NCBI RefSeq assembly: GCF_900241005.1
Contig: NZ_OEST01000002.1
Span: forward strand, 656,457 to 720,456
Length of the DNA: 64,000 nt
Direction of reading: 5' to 3'
From: Bacteroides cutis
Lineage (GTDB): Bacteria; Bacteroidota; Bacteroidia; Bacteroidales; Bacteroidaceae
The stretch's first letter is position 1, and each line of letters opens with the position of its first letter. Positions 56,426 to 64,000 of the stretch are shown one piece after another. The notes beneath the pieces are model-generated. The model worked only from the letters and a program-made list of their open reading frames with translations. It was not told the origin of the DNA and did not search any database. The position numbers were made by a program, and so were the translations under genes.

Positions 56426-58255
56426 TTATTTGTTTTTTACCACAGAAAATGGTTTGTAGGTTTCACCCTTACCGTCATAACCTGAATTTTTAAAATATTC
56501 TACAAATGTCAAACGTAACGGATGTACAAACGCACTCAAACAAGACATGGCAATATTCAGCGAGTGTCCGAATATCAATATCAATCCACAGAACAACCAA
56601 CCAATAGCCGGGCCTACCGCATCGTTCACCATAAAAGCAAGCTGATTAAACACACCACCCAGCATACCACCTGCCAAACCGAGAGCATACAAACGAATAT
56701 AGGAAAGCACGTCTCCCATCAATCCAGTAGCCATGTTGTAAGTATCCCATACACCAGCACCAATATTTACAAACACATTCCGATGGATGTTATTCAGCAA
56801 ATAAATACCGATGGCCGCAACACCACCTATCACAATAAATGCCCAAGTAGAAACATCTTCTGAAATAATTTTAAAGAATGACAGTCCTCCGGTACAGATA
56901 AATCCAACTACCAACAACAACCATCCCCAGGCACTAAGCGATTCTTTGAAACCATAGCGTACTGTTTGTCCGATAGCTTTCACCGTCATAGCAATAGAGA
57001 TATGTACCACTCCTATAATCAGCGCCAACAACATTTGTTTATCATAAGTGGTTTCACCAATCTTACCCACAATCATAAATTGCTTCAATTTATCAGGTAA
57101 TTCCAGATCAAAAAGACTGACACCAAAAAAAGTACCCAATATGGCACCCACAACAGCAGTAAAAATACCTAGCGTAATCACCAGATTCATCATACCTCTC
57201 AGTGACTTCGACAGTTTTTTCCTTAAATAGAAACCAAGAACAATCAATACCAAGCCATAACCTGCATCCCCCATACAAAATGCAAAAAACAACGAAAAGA
57301 ATGGTGCCAGAATAGGAGTCGGGTCGAACTCTGCATAGTCCGGCATACCATACATTTTGGTAAGTACTTCGTACATACGGGTAAATGCATTGTTTTTCAA
57401 CTTTATAGGAACATTATCTTCACGAGTAGCTTTCCTTATTTCGTAATAGACACCACTCTCATCCAGCAGTTTTTTCACATCCACTTCTTTATCTTCTGGT
57501 ATCCAACCTTCCAACAAAACAACGGAACCTTCTGCCATTTCTTCACTGTTCAACCTTACTTTAAGTAAATCTATATCGCTTAGGAGTTGCATGTTGCCAC
57601 TTTCCAATGTACGATAGTTAGCTCTACAAAATTCTTTTAACTCGCCATTTACCCGTACAAGCGCTTCTTCCGTATCAGCTTTCTTACGCTTCAACCCAGA
57701 TAAACTTAAAGATGGTAATCGAAGTGGTTCGATATCCAGTTCTACCGGTTCGTGAGTAACGGTCACAAAATAAAGATGTCCACCCTTTTCCTTTACAATA
57801 ACTGCGTTGTATTGTTCTGTCCATTCTTCATTATAATCTCTTTCGGGACACGTATAAAACTGAACATACCAGCCTACATCTTCCAACCTACGTACAGCAT
57901 CCCAATCAAAATCACCCCAAATTTCCATCTGTGCGATATCCTTATCAATAATCGGTAATTGTTGATTAAGATCCTGGATATGTTCCTGCAAGTCTTCATA
58001 GTTTTTTACCAAAACATCAGGCGTCAGTCCGGCATGTATCGTTTCTTCCGGTTGTTTCTCAGCAAGGATATACATGCTCTGGAGCATACTCTTATATAGT
58101 GTACGTTTCTGCATAAACTGTTGCAGGGTATCATCCATCTCACCCCATTGTTTTTCCACGATATGCACTACCCCCAATTCCCTGATTTGGTCGAGAAAGT
58201 TTTCATATTCCTTATGATATACAAAGAATGTGAGCTTCTTCATTTTTGTAATCAT
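56426..58255 (-). CDS. ntpI: V-type ATPase subunit I (stator a subunit)
   Basis: 609 residues. The N-terminal half is soluble with coiled-coil segments (EDLQEHIQDLNQQLPIIDKD); the C-terminal half, from about 310, has seven or eight membrane helices, including FFAFCMGDAGYGLVLIVLG and MATGLMGDVLSYIRLYALGL with the conserved Arg facing the ring. It overlaps the D gene by 4 bp. Confidence 0.92.
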   Translation of the reverse strand: MITKMKKLTFFVYHKEYENFLDQIRELGVVHIVEKQWGEMDDTLQQFMQKRTLYKSMLQSMYILAEKQPEETIHAGLTPDVLVKNYEDLQEHIQDLNQQLPIIDKDIAQMEIWGDFDWDAVRRLEDVGWYVQFYTCPERDYNEEWTEQYNAVIVKEKGGHLYFVTVTHEPVELDIEPLRLPSLSLSGLKRKKADTEEALVRVNGELKEFCRANYRTLESGNMQLLSDIDLLKVRLNSEEMAEGSVVLLEGWIPEDKEVDVKKLLDESGVYYEIRKATREDNVPIKLKNNAFTRMYEVLTKMYGMPDYAEFDPTPILAPFFSLFFAFCMGDAGYGLVLIVLGFYLRKKLSKSLRGMMNLVITLGIFTAVVGAILGTFFGVSLFDLELPDKLKQFMIVGKIGETTYDKQMLLALIIGVVHISIAMTVKAIGQTVRYGFKESLSAWGWLLLVVGFICTGGLSFFKIISEDVSTWAFIVIGGVAAIGIYLLNNIHRNVFVNIGAGVWDTYNMATGLMGDVLSYIRLYALGLAGGMLGGVFNQLAFMVNDAVGPAIGWLFCGLILIFGHSLNIAMSCLSAFVHPLRLTFVEYFKNSGYDGKGETYKPFSVVKNK

Positions 58256-58857
58256 ATCTCTGCCTCCTTCCTTTTCTCTTGATGGGACTTCATGATCTTC
58301 TGCGATGACTTGGAAAGATTCTCTTCGTCTTCCATAAATCGCTTGATTTTACGCAGAGCATCTTGATAACCCGGAATCTGTACTTTTTCAAAAAGATTCA
58401 CCTTTTGGGTGGTCTTTTTACGCGCATGTTCCAGCAAATTCAACTTGGCAACGGTAAACTCCCGTTCGATGGCTGTGTGCGCCAAATCTTTAAGCAGATG
58501 TAACCCGTCTGCATACCATTTAGGCGCATTGAACAGACTATAGGGGCGTATGTCGAAATCTACATTTTCGAGCAACGGCACCCGTACACCGGCAATCTTC
58601 TTCACACCAAGATGAACATCGCTGACCTTTATCAATGAGACGTCAAACTCATTCCAAAGAGCGAACATGGCTTCATAAGCTTGGATTTCTTTTTCCAACC
58701 TCGCATCTAGCGCAGCAGCATCGGCTTTACAACGCTTCACTTCCATACGCAGGGCACTCTCCTTATTCTTAATGATAGGAAGTGTACGCACGCGCACCTT
58801 CAGTTGCTTTTCCAACTGCTGGAGGGAGGTTTTGTTATATTGAAACTTAATAGCCAT
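58252..58857 (-). CDS. ntpD: V-type ATPase subunit D (central stalk)
   Basis: 201 residues, mainly long helices forming the coiled rotor shaft: KFQYNKTSLQQLEKQLKVRV at the start and REFTVAKLNLLEHARKKTTQ near the C-terminus. Its stop overlaps the start of the I subunit gene. Confidence 0.9.
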   Translation of the reverse strand: MAIKFQYNKTSLQQLEKQLKVRVRTLPIIKNKESALRMEVKRCKADAAALDARLEKEIQAYEAMFALWNEFDVSLIKVSDVHLGVKKIAGVRVPLLENVDFDIRPYSLFNAPKWYADGLHLLKDLAHTAIEREFTVAKLNLLEHARKKTTQKVNLFEKVQIPGYQDALRKIKRFMEDEENLSKSSQKIMKSHQEKRKEAEI

Positions 58858-58878
58858 TTTATTTACAATTTTACGATT

Positions 58879-60204
58879 TTAGTTTTCCTTCGGCCAAAAT
58901 TCGTCTACCAGTTCTTTCTTGATATTCACTTCTTCCGGACGGAAATACTTACCGAACAATCCCCATGCCACATCGAGCATTTCTGTGGTATCGAGATTAA
59001 CGTCGATAGCCAGCAGTTGGTTGGAGTAATCTTTGGCAAAAGCAAGTGTACGCTCGTCGTAGTTCGTCAAGTCGAAACCGTTTTCAAGTTTAGTTTTTGC
59101 ATTGGCAGCATCGGCATACAGACGTACAGCAGCATTCATTACCTGCGGATGGTCTTTACGCGTCTTCTTTCCTGTAACGAGCTGTTTCAAACGAGACAAG
59201 GAACGGAACGGATCAACAATAACTTTACCGATATCACTATCACGACGGAGGAACAACTGACCTTCTGTAATATAACCTGTATTATCGGGCACAGCATGCG
59301 TAATGTCTCCACCCGACAATGTAGTCACTGCAATAATCGTGATGGAGCCACCGCTCGGAAACTGTACAGCCTTCTCGTAAATCTTTGCCAAATCCGAGTA
59401 AAGAGAACCCGGCATAGAGTCTTTTGAAGGAATTTGATCCATACGGTTGGATACGATAGCCAAAGCATCGGCATACGAGGTCATATCAGTCAACAACACC
59501 AGCACCTTTTCATTATTATTTACTGCAAAATACTCGGCGGCCGTCAATGCCATATCCGGAATCAACAAACGTTCTACCGGAGGATTTTCGGTTGTATTCA
59601 TGAAGCTGACTATACGATCCAGTGCACCAGCATTGGAGAATACATTTTTGAAGTAAAGGTAATCATCATTTGTCATACCCATACCACCAAGAATAATTTT
59701 ATCGGTTTCAGCACGCAGAGCAACGTTTGCCATTACCTGGTTAAAAGGCTGGTCAGGATCAGCGAAGAACGGAATTTTCTGTCCTGATACCAACGTATTG
59801 TTCAGGTCAATACCTGCAATACCGGTAGCAATCAGCTCCGAAGGCTGTTTACGACGCACCGGGTTCACTGACGGACCACCGATTTCTATTTCTTGTCCCT
59901 CAATCTCTGGTCCATCATCAATAGGATCACCGAAAGCATTGAAGAAACGTCCGGCAAGCTGGTCGCTCACCTTAATCGTAGGAGCTTTACCCAAGAACAC
60001 CACTTCGGCATTAGTGGGGATACCCTCCGTACCTTCAAACACCTGCAGAGTCACATCATCGCCGGCAATCTTCACCACTTGGGCAAGTTTACCGTTTACA
60101 GTCGCCAACTCATCATACCCTACCCCGGTTGCCTTCAACGAACACGTGGCTTTCGTAATCTGAGTAATCTTGGTATATATCTTTTGAAATGCTTTTGTTG
60201 CCAT
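58879..60204 (-). CDS. ntpB: V-type ATPase subunit B (non-catalytic)
   Basis: 441 residues. Regulatory nucleotide-site subunit of the V1 head. Motifs include VNPVRRKQPSELIATGIAGI, KIPFFADPDQPFNQV and SLSRLKQLVTGKKTRKDHP. There is no P-loop, as expected for B. Between A and D genes. Confidence 0.94.
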   Translation of the reverse strand: MATKAFQKIYTKITQITKATCSLKATGVGYDELATVNGKLAQVVKIAGDDVTLQVFEGTEGIPTNAEVVFLGKAPTIKVSDQLAGRFFNAFGDPIDDGPEIEGQEIEIGGPSVNPVRRKQPSELIATGIAGIDLNNTLVSGQKIPFFADPDQPFNQVMANVALRAETDKIILGGMGMTNDDYLYFKNVFSNAGALDRIVSFMNTTENPPVERLLIPDMALTAAEYFAVNNNEKVLVLLTDMTSYADALAIVSNRMDQIPSKDSMPGSLYSDLAKIYEKAVQFPSGGSITIIAVTTLSGGDITHAVPDNTGYITEGQLFLRRDSDIGKVIVDPFRSLSRLKQLVTGKKTRKDHPQVMNAAVRLYADAANAKTKLENGFDLTNYDERTLAFAKDYSNQLLAIDVNLDTTEMLDVAWGLFGKYFRPEEVNIKKELVDEFWPKEN

Positions 60205-60257
60205 TTTCTTTAATTACGAATTACTAATTATTAATTACAGTCGAAGTTTCGGACACA

Positions 60258-62012
60258 TCACACTTTGCGTTCTGCTACCAATTCCTGCAACTGCTTATGG
60301 AACTTATCATATTCTTCCGACTTGAATTTGGAATAGTTCATCTGCTTACAGATGTTAATCATCTTTTTGAAGTAGTCCATTACTTCATTGAAATTATCAA
60401 ACTCAAACTCCGTATGACAGATATCAATCACCATATTCAAAATTTCTTCCTGACGTTCCATCGGAGTAACAGCATCAATATCATCAAAAGCATCTTGCTG
60501 CAAAATGACGAAATCAATTAATTCTGATTTCCAGAATGTCACGTGATATTCCACGGGGACACCATCATCACCCAAGATATTGATTTGCTCGGCAATCTCT
60601 TTACCACGTTGCAAACGTGTCTTGATTTCATTCACCTTACCAATCCATTCACCATTGATACGTTTAGTGATATAATCTTCAAATTCTGGATATTCGATAT
60701 ATTTAGAATAAGAATCAATCGGATTTACGGCAGGATAGCGTTTTTTGTCCGCACGGTCTTGCTCAAGGGCATAGAAACAACGGGCAACCTTTTTTGTATT
60801 CTCGGTTACCGGTTCCTTCAAGTTACCACCAGCAGGAGATACCGTACCGATAAAGGTTATAGAACCCGTTTCACCGTTATTTAGTTTCACATACCCAGCA
60901 CGTCCATAGAAGTTTGAAATAATAGAAGACAAATCCATCGGGAATGCATCAGGACCAGGCAATTCTTCCATACGGTTCGACATTTCACGCAATGCCTGTG
61001 CCCAACGTGAAGTTGAGTCAGCCATCAACAAAACTTTCAATCCCATACTACGATAATATTCTGCAATCGTCATTGCCGTATACACAGATGCTTCACGGGC
61101 AGCTACCGGCATGTTCGAAGTATTGGCAATAATAATGGTACGCTCCATCAACTTACGTCCTGTATGTGGATCAACCAGTTCGGGGAATTCCGTAAAAATT
61201 TCTACAACCTCGTTGGCACGCTCACCACAAGCTGCGATGATTACAATATCTGCTTCCGCCTGTTTGGAGATAGCGTGCTGAAGTACCGTCTTACCAGTAC
61301 CAAACGGACCGGGGATAAATCCTGTACCACCTTCCACAATTGGATTTACAGTATCAATCACACGCACACCGGTTTCCAACAATTTGAAAGGACGCGGTTT
61401 TTCTTTATAATTCGTCATAGCTCGTTTCACAGGCCATTTCTGTATCATATTCACTTTGACGTCATTACCTTTTTCGTCAGTCAGCACGGCAATGGTATCT
61501 TCAATACCATAATCACCCTCTTCCACGATAGATTTCACGGTACACACACCTTTCTGTTCAAAAGGTACCATAACTTTCAGAGGCTGGAAGTTTTCATCCA
61601 CCTGTCCCAACCAAGCAGCAGTTTCCACTTGGTCTCCCACTTTCACCAAAGGTATGAAATGCCACTTACTTTCCTTGTCAAGCGGGTACGTATATTGTCC
61701 GCGTTTCAGGAAAACACCATCCATCTTATCGAGGTCATTTTGCAGACCGTCATAATTCTTAGAAAGCATACCCGGACCCAAAGTCACTTCGAGCATGTGT
61801 CCGGTAAACTCAGCTTCAGCTCCTACTTTCAGTCCGCGAGTGCTTTCAAACACCTGCACATAGACCTGAGAACCTACCACTTTAATCACCTCCGCCATCA
61901 ACTTGTCTCCGCCAGTTGAGATATAGCAAATCTCATTCTGCGCTACAGGTCCGTCAACGACGAGGGTCACCATATTGGCTATTACGCCACTAACAGTTCC
62001 TTTTGTTGCCAT
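60258..62012 (-). CDS. ntpA: V-type ATPase subunit A (catalytic)
   Basis: 584 residues. The catalytic P-loop is GPFGTGKTVLQH and the Walker B region IVIIAACGERANEV plus the family motif SRWAQALREMSNRMEE. The A-specific insertion near residues 110-200 (ESKWHFIPLVKVGDQVETAA) is present. The enzyme hydrolyses ATP to pump ions, or makes ATP in reverse. Confidence 0.96.
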   Translation of the reverse strand: MATKGTVSGVIANMVTLVVDGPVAQNEICYISTGGDKLMAEVIKVVGSQVYVQVFESTRGLKVGAEAEFTGHMLEVTLGPGMLSKNYDGLQNDLDKMDGVFLKRGQYTYPLDKESKWHFIPLVKVGDQVETAAWLGQVDENFQPLKVMVPFEQKGVCTVKSIVEEGDYGIEDTIAVLTDEKGNDVKVNMIQKWPVKRAMTNYKEKPRPFKLLETGVRVIDTVNPIVEGGTGFIPGPFGTGKTVLQHAISKQAEADIVIIAACGERANEVVEIFTEFPELVDPHTGRKLMERTIIIANTSNMPVAAREASVYTAMTIAEYYRSMGLKVLLMADSTSRWAQALREMSNRMEELPGPDAFPMDLSSIISNFYGRAGYVKLNNGETGSITFIGTVSPAGGNLKEPVTENTKKVARCFYALEQDRADKKRYPAVNPIDSYSKYIEYPEFEDYITKRINGEWIGKVNEIKTRLQRGKEIAEQINILGDDGVPVEYHVTFWKSELIDFVILQQDAFDDIDAVTPMERQEEILNMVIDICHTEFEFDNFNEVMDYFKKMINICKQMNYSKFKSEEYDKFHKQLQELVAERKV

Positions 62013-62030
62013 ATAATCATGTAATTTATT

Positions 62031-62870
62031 TTATCTGAATTCTGCGGGTATCTGTACTTCGTCCTTCAATTCAGCAATGATGCTGCGGAACAATTGGCTA
62101 CCCTTTTCTTTATCCAATATAATCCAACGCTCTATCATTTCCAGCTGAAGCAGGAAGACAAACAGACGCTCTCCGGTAAAATAATCGAAGAAAGTCATTT
62201 CTTCCATCCAATTCCAACGGAGTTGGTCAATTTTCTTTTCCCGCTCCACTAGTTCTTCCGTTTCACTGATCTTCACTAACTGCTCCAGACATTCCACCTC
62301 ACCACTCAAACCGAAGTCACGGGCACCGGACGTACGCAAAGCTTCACAAATTTCCGTATCACCCACTATCAGCGAGGCAATATCCATCTTATATTTCCGG
62401 GCAGTAAACGCCACCAACACATTATTTATAATAAGATTAAATCCGAACCACGAAGACACGAACTTGTTTTTGCACTTCATGGCATATGCATAATAAAGTG
62501 CCGCAAGACGATCTTCATAAAGAAAATCATTTTCGGCAGGCGTATTGAAATACTCAAAAATGAATGCAGAAAGATAAGAGGGAAACACACGATCAGACAA
62601 CTCACCACCATCTTTCAGCAGTGAGATGTATTCTGCCAATTCTTCACCAGAGTAATTTCCGCGCAAATCGACAACAGCATCTTTGTCCTTTAATAACTTC
62701 AAGACATTGGCATTATCAAACTGAAGAAAAAACAAGTCTACCAGCTTTTTATCTTCTTCCGACAATGATGGATAAAATTCTGTCTTGAAATCAGCTACCG
62801 TATAACTTAACTTGCTGTCCTCCAATGTGAGTTCCGGCAAACCAGCTACCACATAATAATATTTACTCAT
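62031..62870 (-). CDS. DUF2764 protein of the V-ATPase operon
   Basis: 279 residues starting MSKYYYVVAGLPELTLEDSK. Nearly all predicted helix, with several repeats of the type EYISLLKDGGELSDRVFPSY. It sits between the E and A genes in an operon that has no gene recognisable as subunit C. Subunit C (d) is an all-helical funnel of about 340 residues that links rotor ring and stalk, so DUF2764 could fill that place. That role is inference; no motif proves it. Confidence 0.85.
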   Translation of the reverse strand: MSKYYYVVAGLPELTLEDSKLSYTVADFKTEFYPSLSEEDKKLVDLFFLQFDNANVLKLLKDKDAVVDLRGNYSGEELAEYISLLKDGGELSDRVFPSYLSAFIFEYFNTPAENDFLYEDRLAALYYAYAMKCKNKFVSSWFGFNLIINNVLVAFTARKYKMDIASLIVGDTEICEALRTSGARDFGLSGEVECLEQLVKISETEELVEREKKIDQLRWNWMEEMTFFDYFTGERLFVFLLQLEMIERWIILDKEKGSQLFRSIIAELKDEVQIPAEFR

Positions 62871-62883
62871 ATTCTGTGAGTGT

Positions 62884-63474
62884 TTAGAACAGCATTTCCA
62901 CTAATTGCGGACGTAGGAATTCTTTAAAGTAGTTCATAAATTCTTCTTCTCCAAAGTTTACTTTATACGAACCGTCGGCAGGTGAAACAGTAAACAATGT
63001 TTTAATACCGTTTACTTGTTCAATCTTCACACCTTCATTCAAAAGATTCTTTGCCTGAGTAGCAAAATATTTTTTCAAACCTTCCGCATCAGAAGTAGAG
63101 ATAACAATAGGTTCATTCACACTCCATTTACTTGCCAAAGCAACAATAAAGGCATTGAGAAAATCCTTGTTTGCAGCAAACGCTTTTACATCGGCATCCA
63201 CAATTTTATTCGTCACCATGGTAGCAATTTCAGATTTCAGGGCATTCACAGCCTGACCCGCAAACAATTTTAATTCAGATTTAGTATTTTCTGCCAACTC
63301 ATCAGCAGATTTACGAGCTGTAGCTACAATAGATTCAGCTTCCTTGTTAGCATCCTCTATAATTTTCTTAGCTTCTTCCTGAGCTTTTGCGATAAGCTTC
63401 TGGGCTTCTGTATTTCCTTTTTCTACGCCCTCACGATAGATCTTATCGGTTAGCTCTTGAATTTTGTTTTCCAT
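62884..63474 (-). CDS. ntpE: V-type ATPase subunit E (peripheral stalk)
   Basis: 196 residues. The N-terminal half is a long charged coiled coil (AQKLIAKAQEEAKKIIEDAN) typical of E subunits; the C-terminal half is a globular domain. First gene of the operon, 13 bp before the DUF2764 gene. Confidence 0.9.
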   Translation of the reverse strand: MENKIQELTDKIYREGVEKGNTEAQKLIAKAQEEAKKIIEDANKEAESIVATARKSADELAENTKSELKLFAGQAVNALKSEIATMVTNKIVDADVKAFAANKDFLNAFIVALASKWSVNEPIVISTSDAEGLKKYFATQAKNLLNEGVKIEQVNGIKTLFTVSPADGSYKVNFGEEEFMNYFKEFLRPQLVEMLF

Positions 63475-63828
63475 ATTGACAGGAGTTATTACAATGATTT
63501 ATATTACAATATTTATTTACGTGATTTTTCCGTCTTACATTAGATTCACGCCAAAATTACGAAAAACCATTTGATATTAAAATAGAAAAATGGTAATAAA
63601 AACGTTTACTTCCAAAAAAAGACCGTTTTAAACCATTTTCATGTTATAAAGATAACAATAGGATAATAAAAGAAAAAGAAAATTTTGGATAAACCAGGAA
63701 AAAGAAGAACTAAAGTAAGTATTTAGAGCAAATTTCCACTAACGTTCCCAACGCCACTTTCCATTTTCTATCTTCCCTTTTCCACCAGTATGCGGAGGGG
63801 GGGATGGCGGGCAAGGGACGGACAAGAC
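63475..63828. other. Spacer between the V-ATPase operon and the 5S rRNA
   Basis: Contains the operon promoter (63552-63559, minus strand) and a poly-purine patch near 63794. No gene was identified; a reading frame through the 5S region is non-coding shadow. Confidence 0.5.
63552..63559 (-). promoter_or_regulatory. -7 box of the V-ATPase operon
   Basis: TAATTTTG on the minus strand, 78 bp before the ntpE ATG. Confidence 0.45.
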
Positions 63829-63864
63829 AAAAAAAAGCCCCCACATCTTTCGACATGGAGGCTT
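63829..63864 (-). terminator. Terminator of the rRNA operon
   Basis: Minus-strand hairpin AAGCCTCCATGT...ATGTGGGGGCTT followed by a run of eight T, just past the 5S 3' end. Confidence 0.7.
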
Positions 63865-63872
63865 TCCTCTAA

Positions 63873-63983
<111 letters not shown>

Positions 63984-64000
63984 TAAGGCAGACATGATGT

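Overview
The window looks like chromosomal DNA from the Bacteroidales, most likely a gut Bacteroides or close relative. This rests on four things: Bacteroides-type promoters (a -7 box TAnnTTTG, often with TTG or TTTG about 20 bp upstream), family-typical genes (type III glutamine synthetase, GT3 glycogen synthase, V-type ATPase with a DUF2764 subunit, LL-diaminopimelate aminotransferase), AT-rich spacers, and a 5S rRNA of Bacteroides type at the right edge. The species was not determined.

Layout. 1-2675: a sigma-54 type response regulator (cut by the window edge) and its histidine kinase. 2770-8926: a cation/proton antiporter, an acyl-CoA synthetase, a candidate small RNA, a DUF169-GNAT fusion, a decayed secreted protein, an AlaX-like editing protein and Hsp20 behind a good sigma-54 promoter. 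9422-16412: a membrane acyltransferase, then a three-gene RND efflux operon. 16512-41665: a nitrogen block. glmS-purF-carA-carB run leftward and gltB-gltD-asnB run rightward from one divergent region. After a glycerophosphodiesterase and dapF-dapL come an outer-membrane protein, glnK, amtB and glnN. Ammonium uptake, its sensing, GS/GOGAT assimilation and five glutamine-dependent amidotransferases therefore lie within 25 kb.

41700-45160 is an accessory patch: unrecognised decayed coding sequence and a broken type II restriction-modification system (controller, intact alpha-class adenine methylase, frameshifted HNH nuclease, truncated second methylase). 45159-51322 mixes intact genes (S37 peptidase, ThrE exporter, DUF6064 protein, phosphoglycerate mutase, small membrane protein) with two clear pseudogenes: a split ThrE with a large internal deletion and a flavodoxin with several lesions. 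51440-55702 holds glycogen phosphorylase and glycogen synthase. 55979-63474 is a V-type ATPase operon (E, DUF2764, A, B, D, I, K). 63873-63983 is the 5S rRNA, the tail of an rRNA operon that continues to the right.

No CRISPR array, tRNA, complete insertion sequence or prophage was seen. The most interesting points are the nitrogen block, the V-ATPase that lacks recognisable C and F subunits, the sigma-54 promoter with phased GTCA elements before hsp20, two promoter-terminator small-RNA candidates, and the pseudogenes, several of which can be reconstructed from the sequence.
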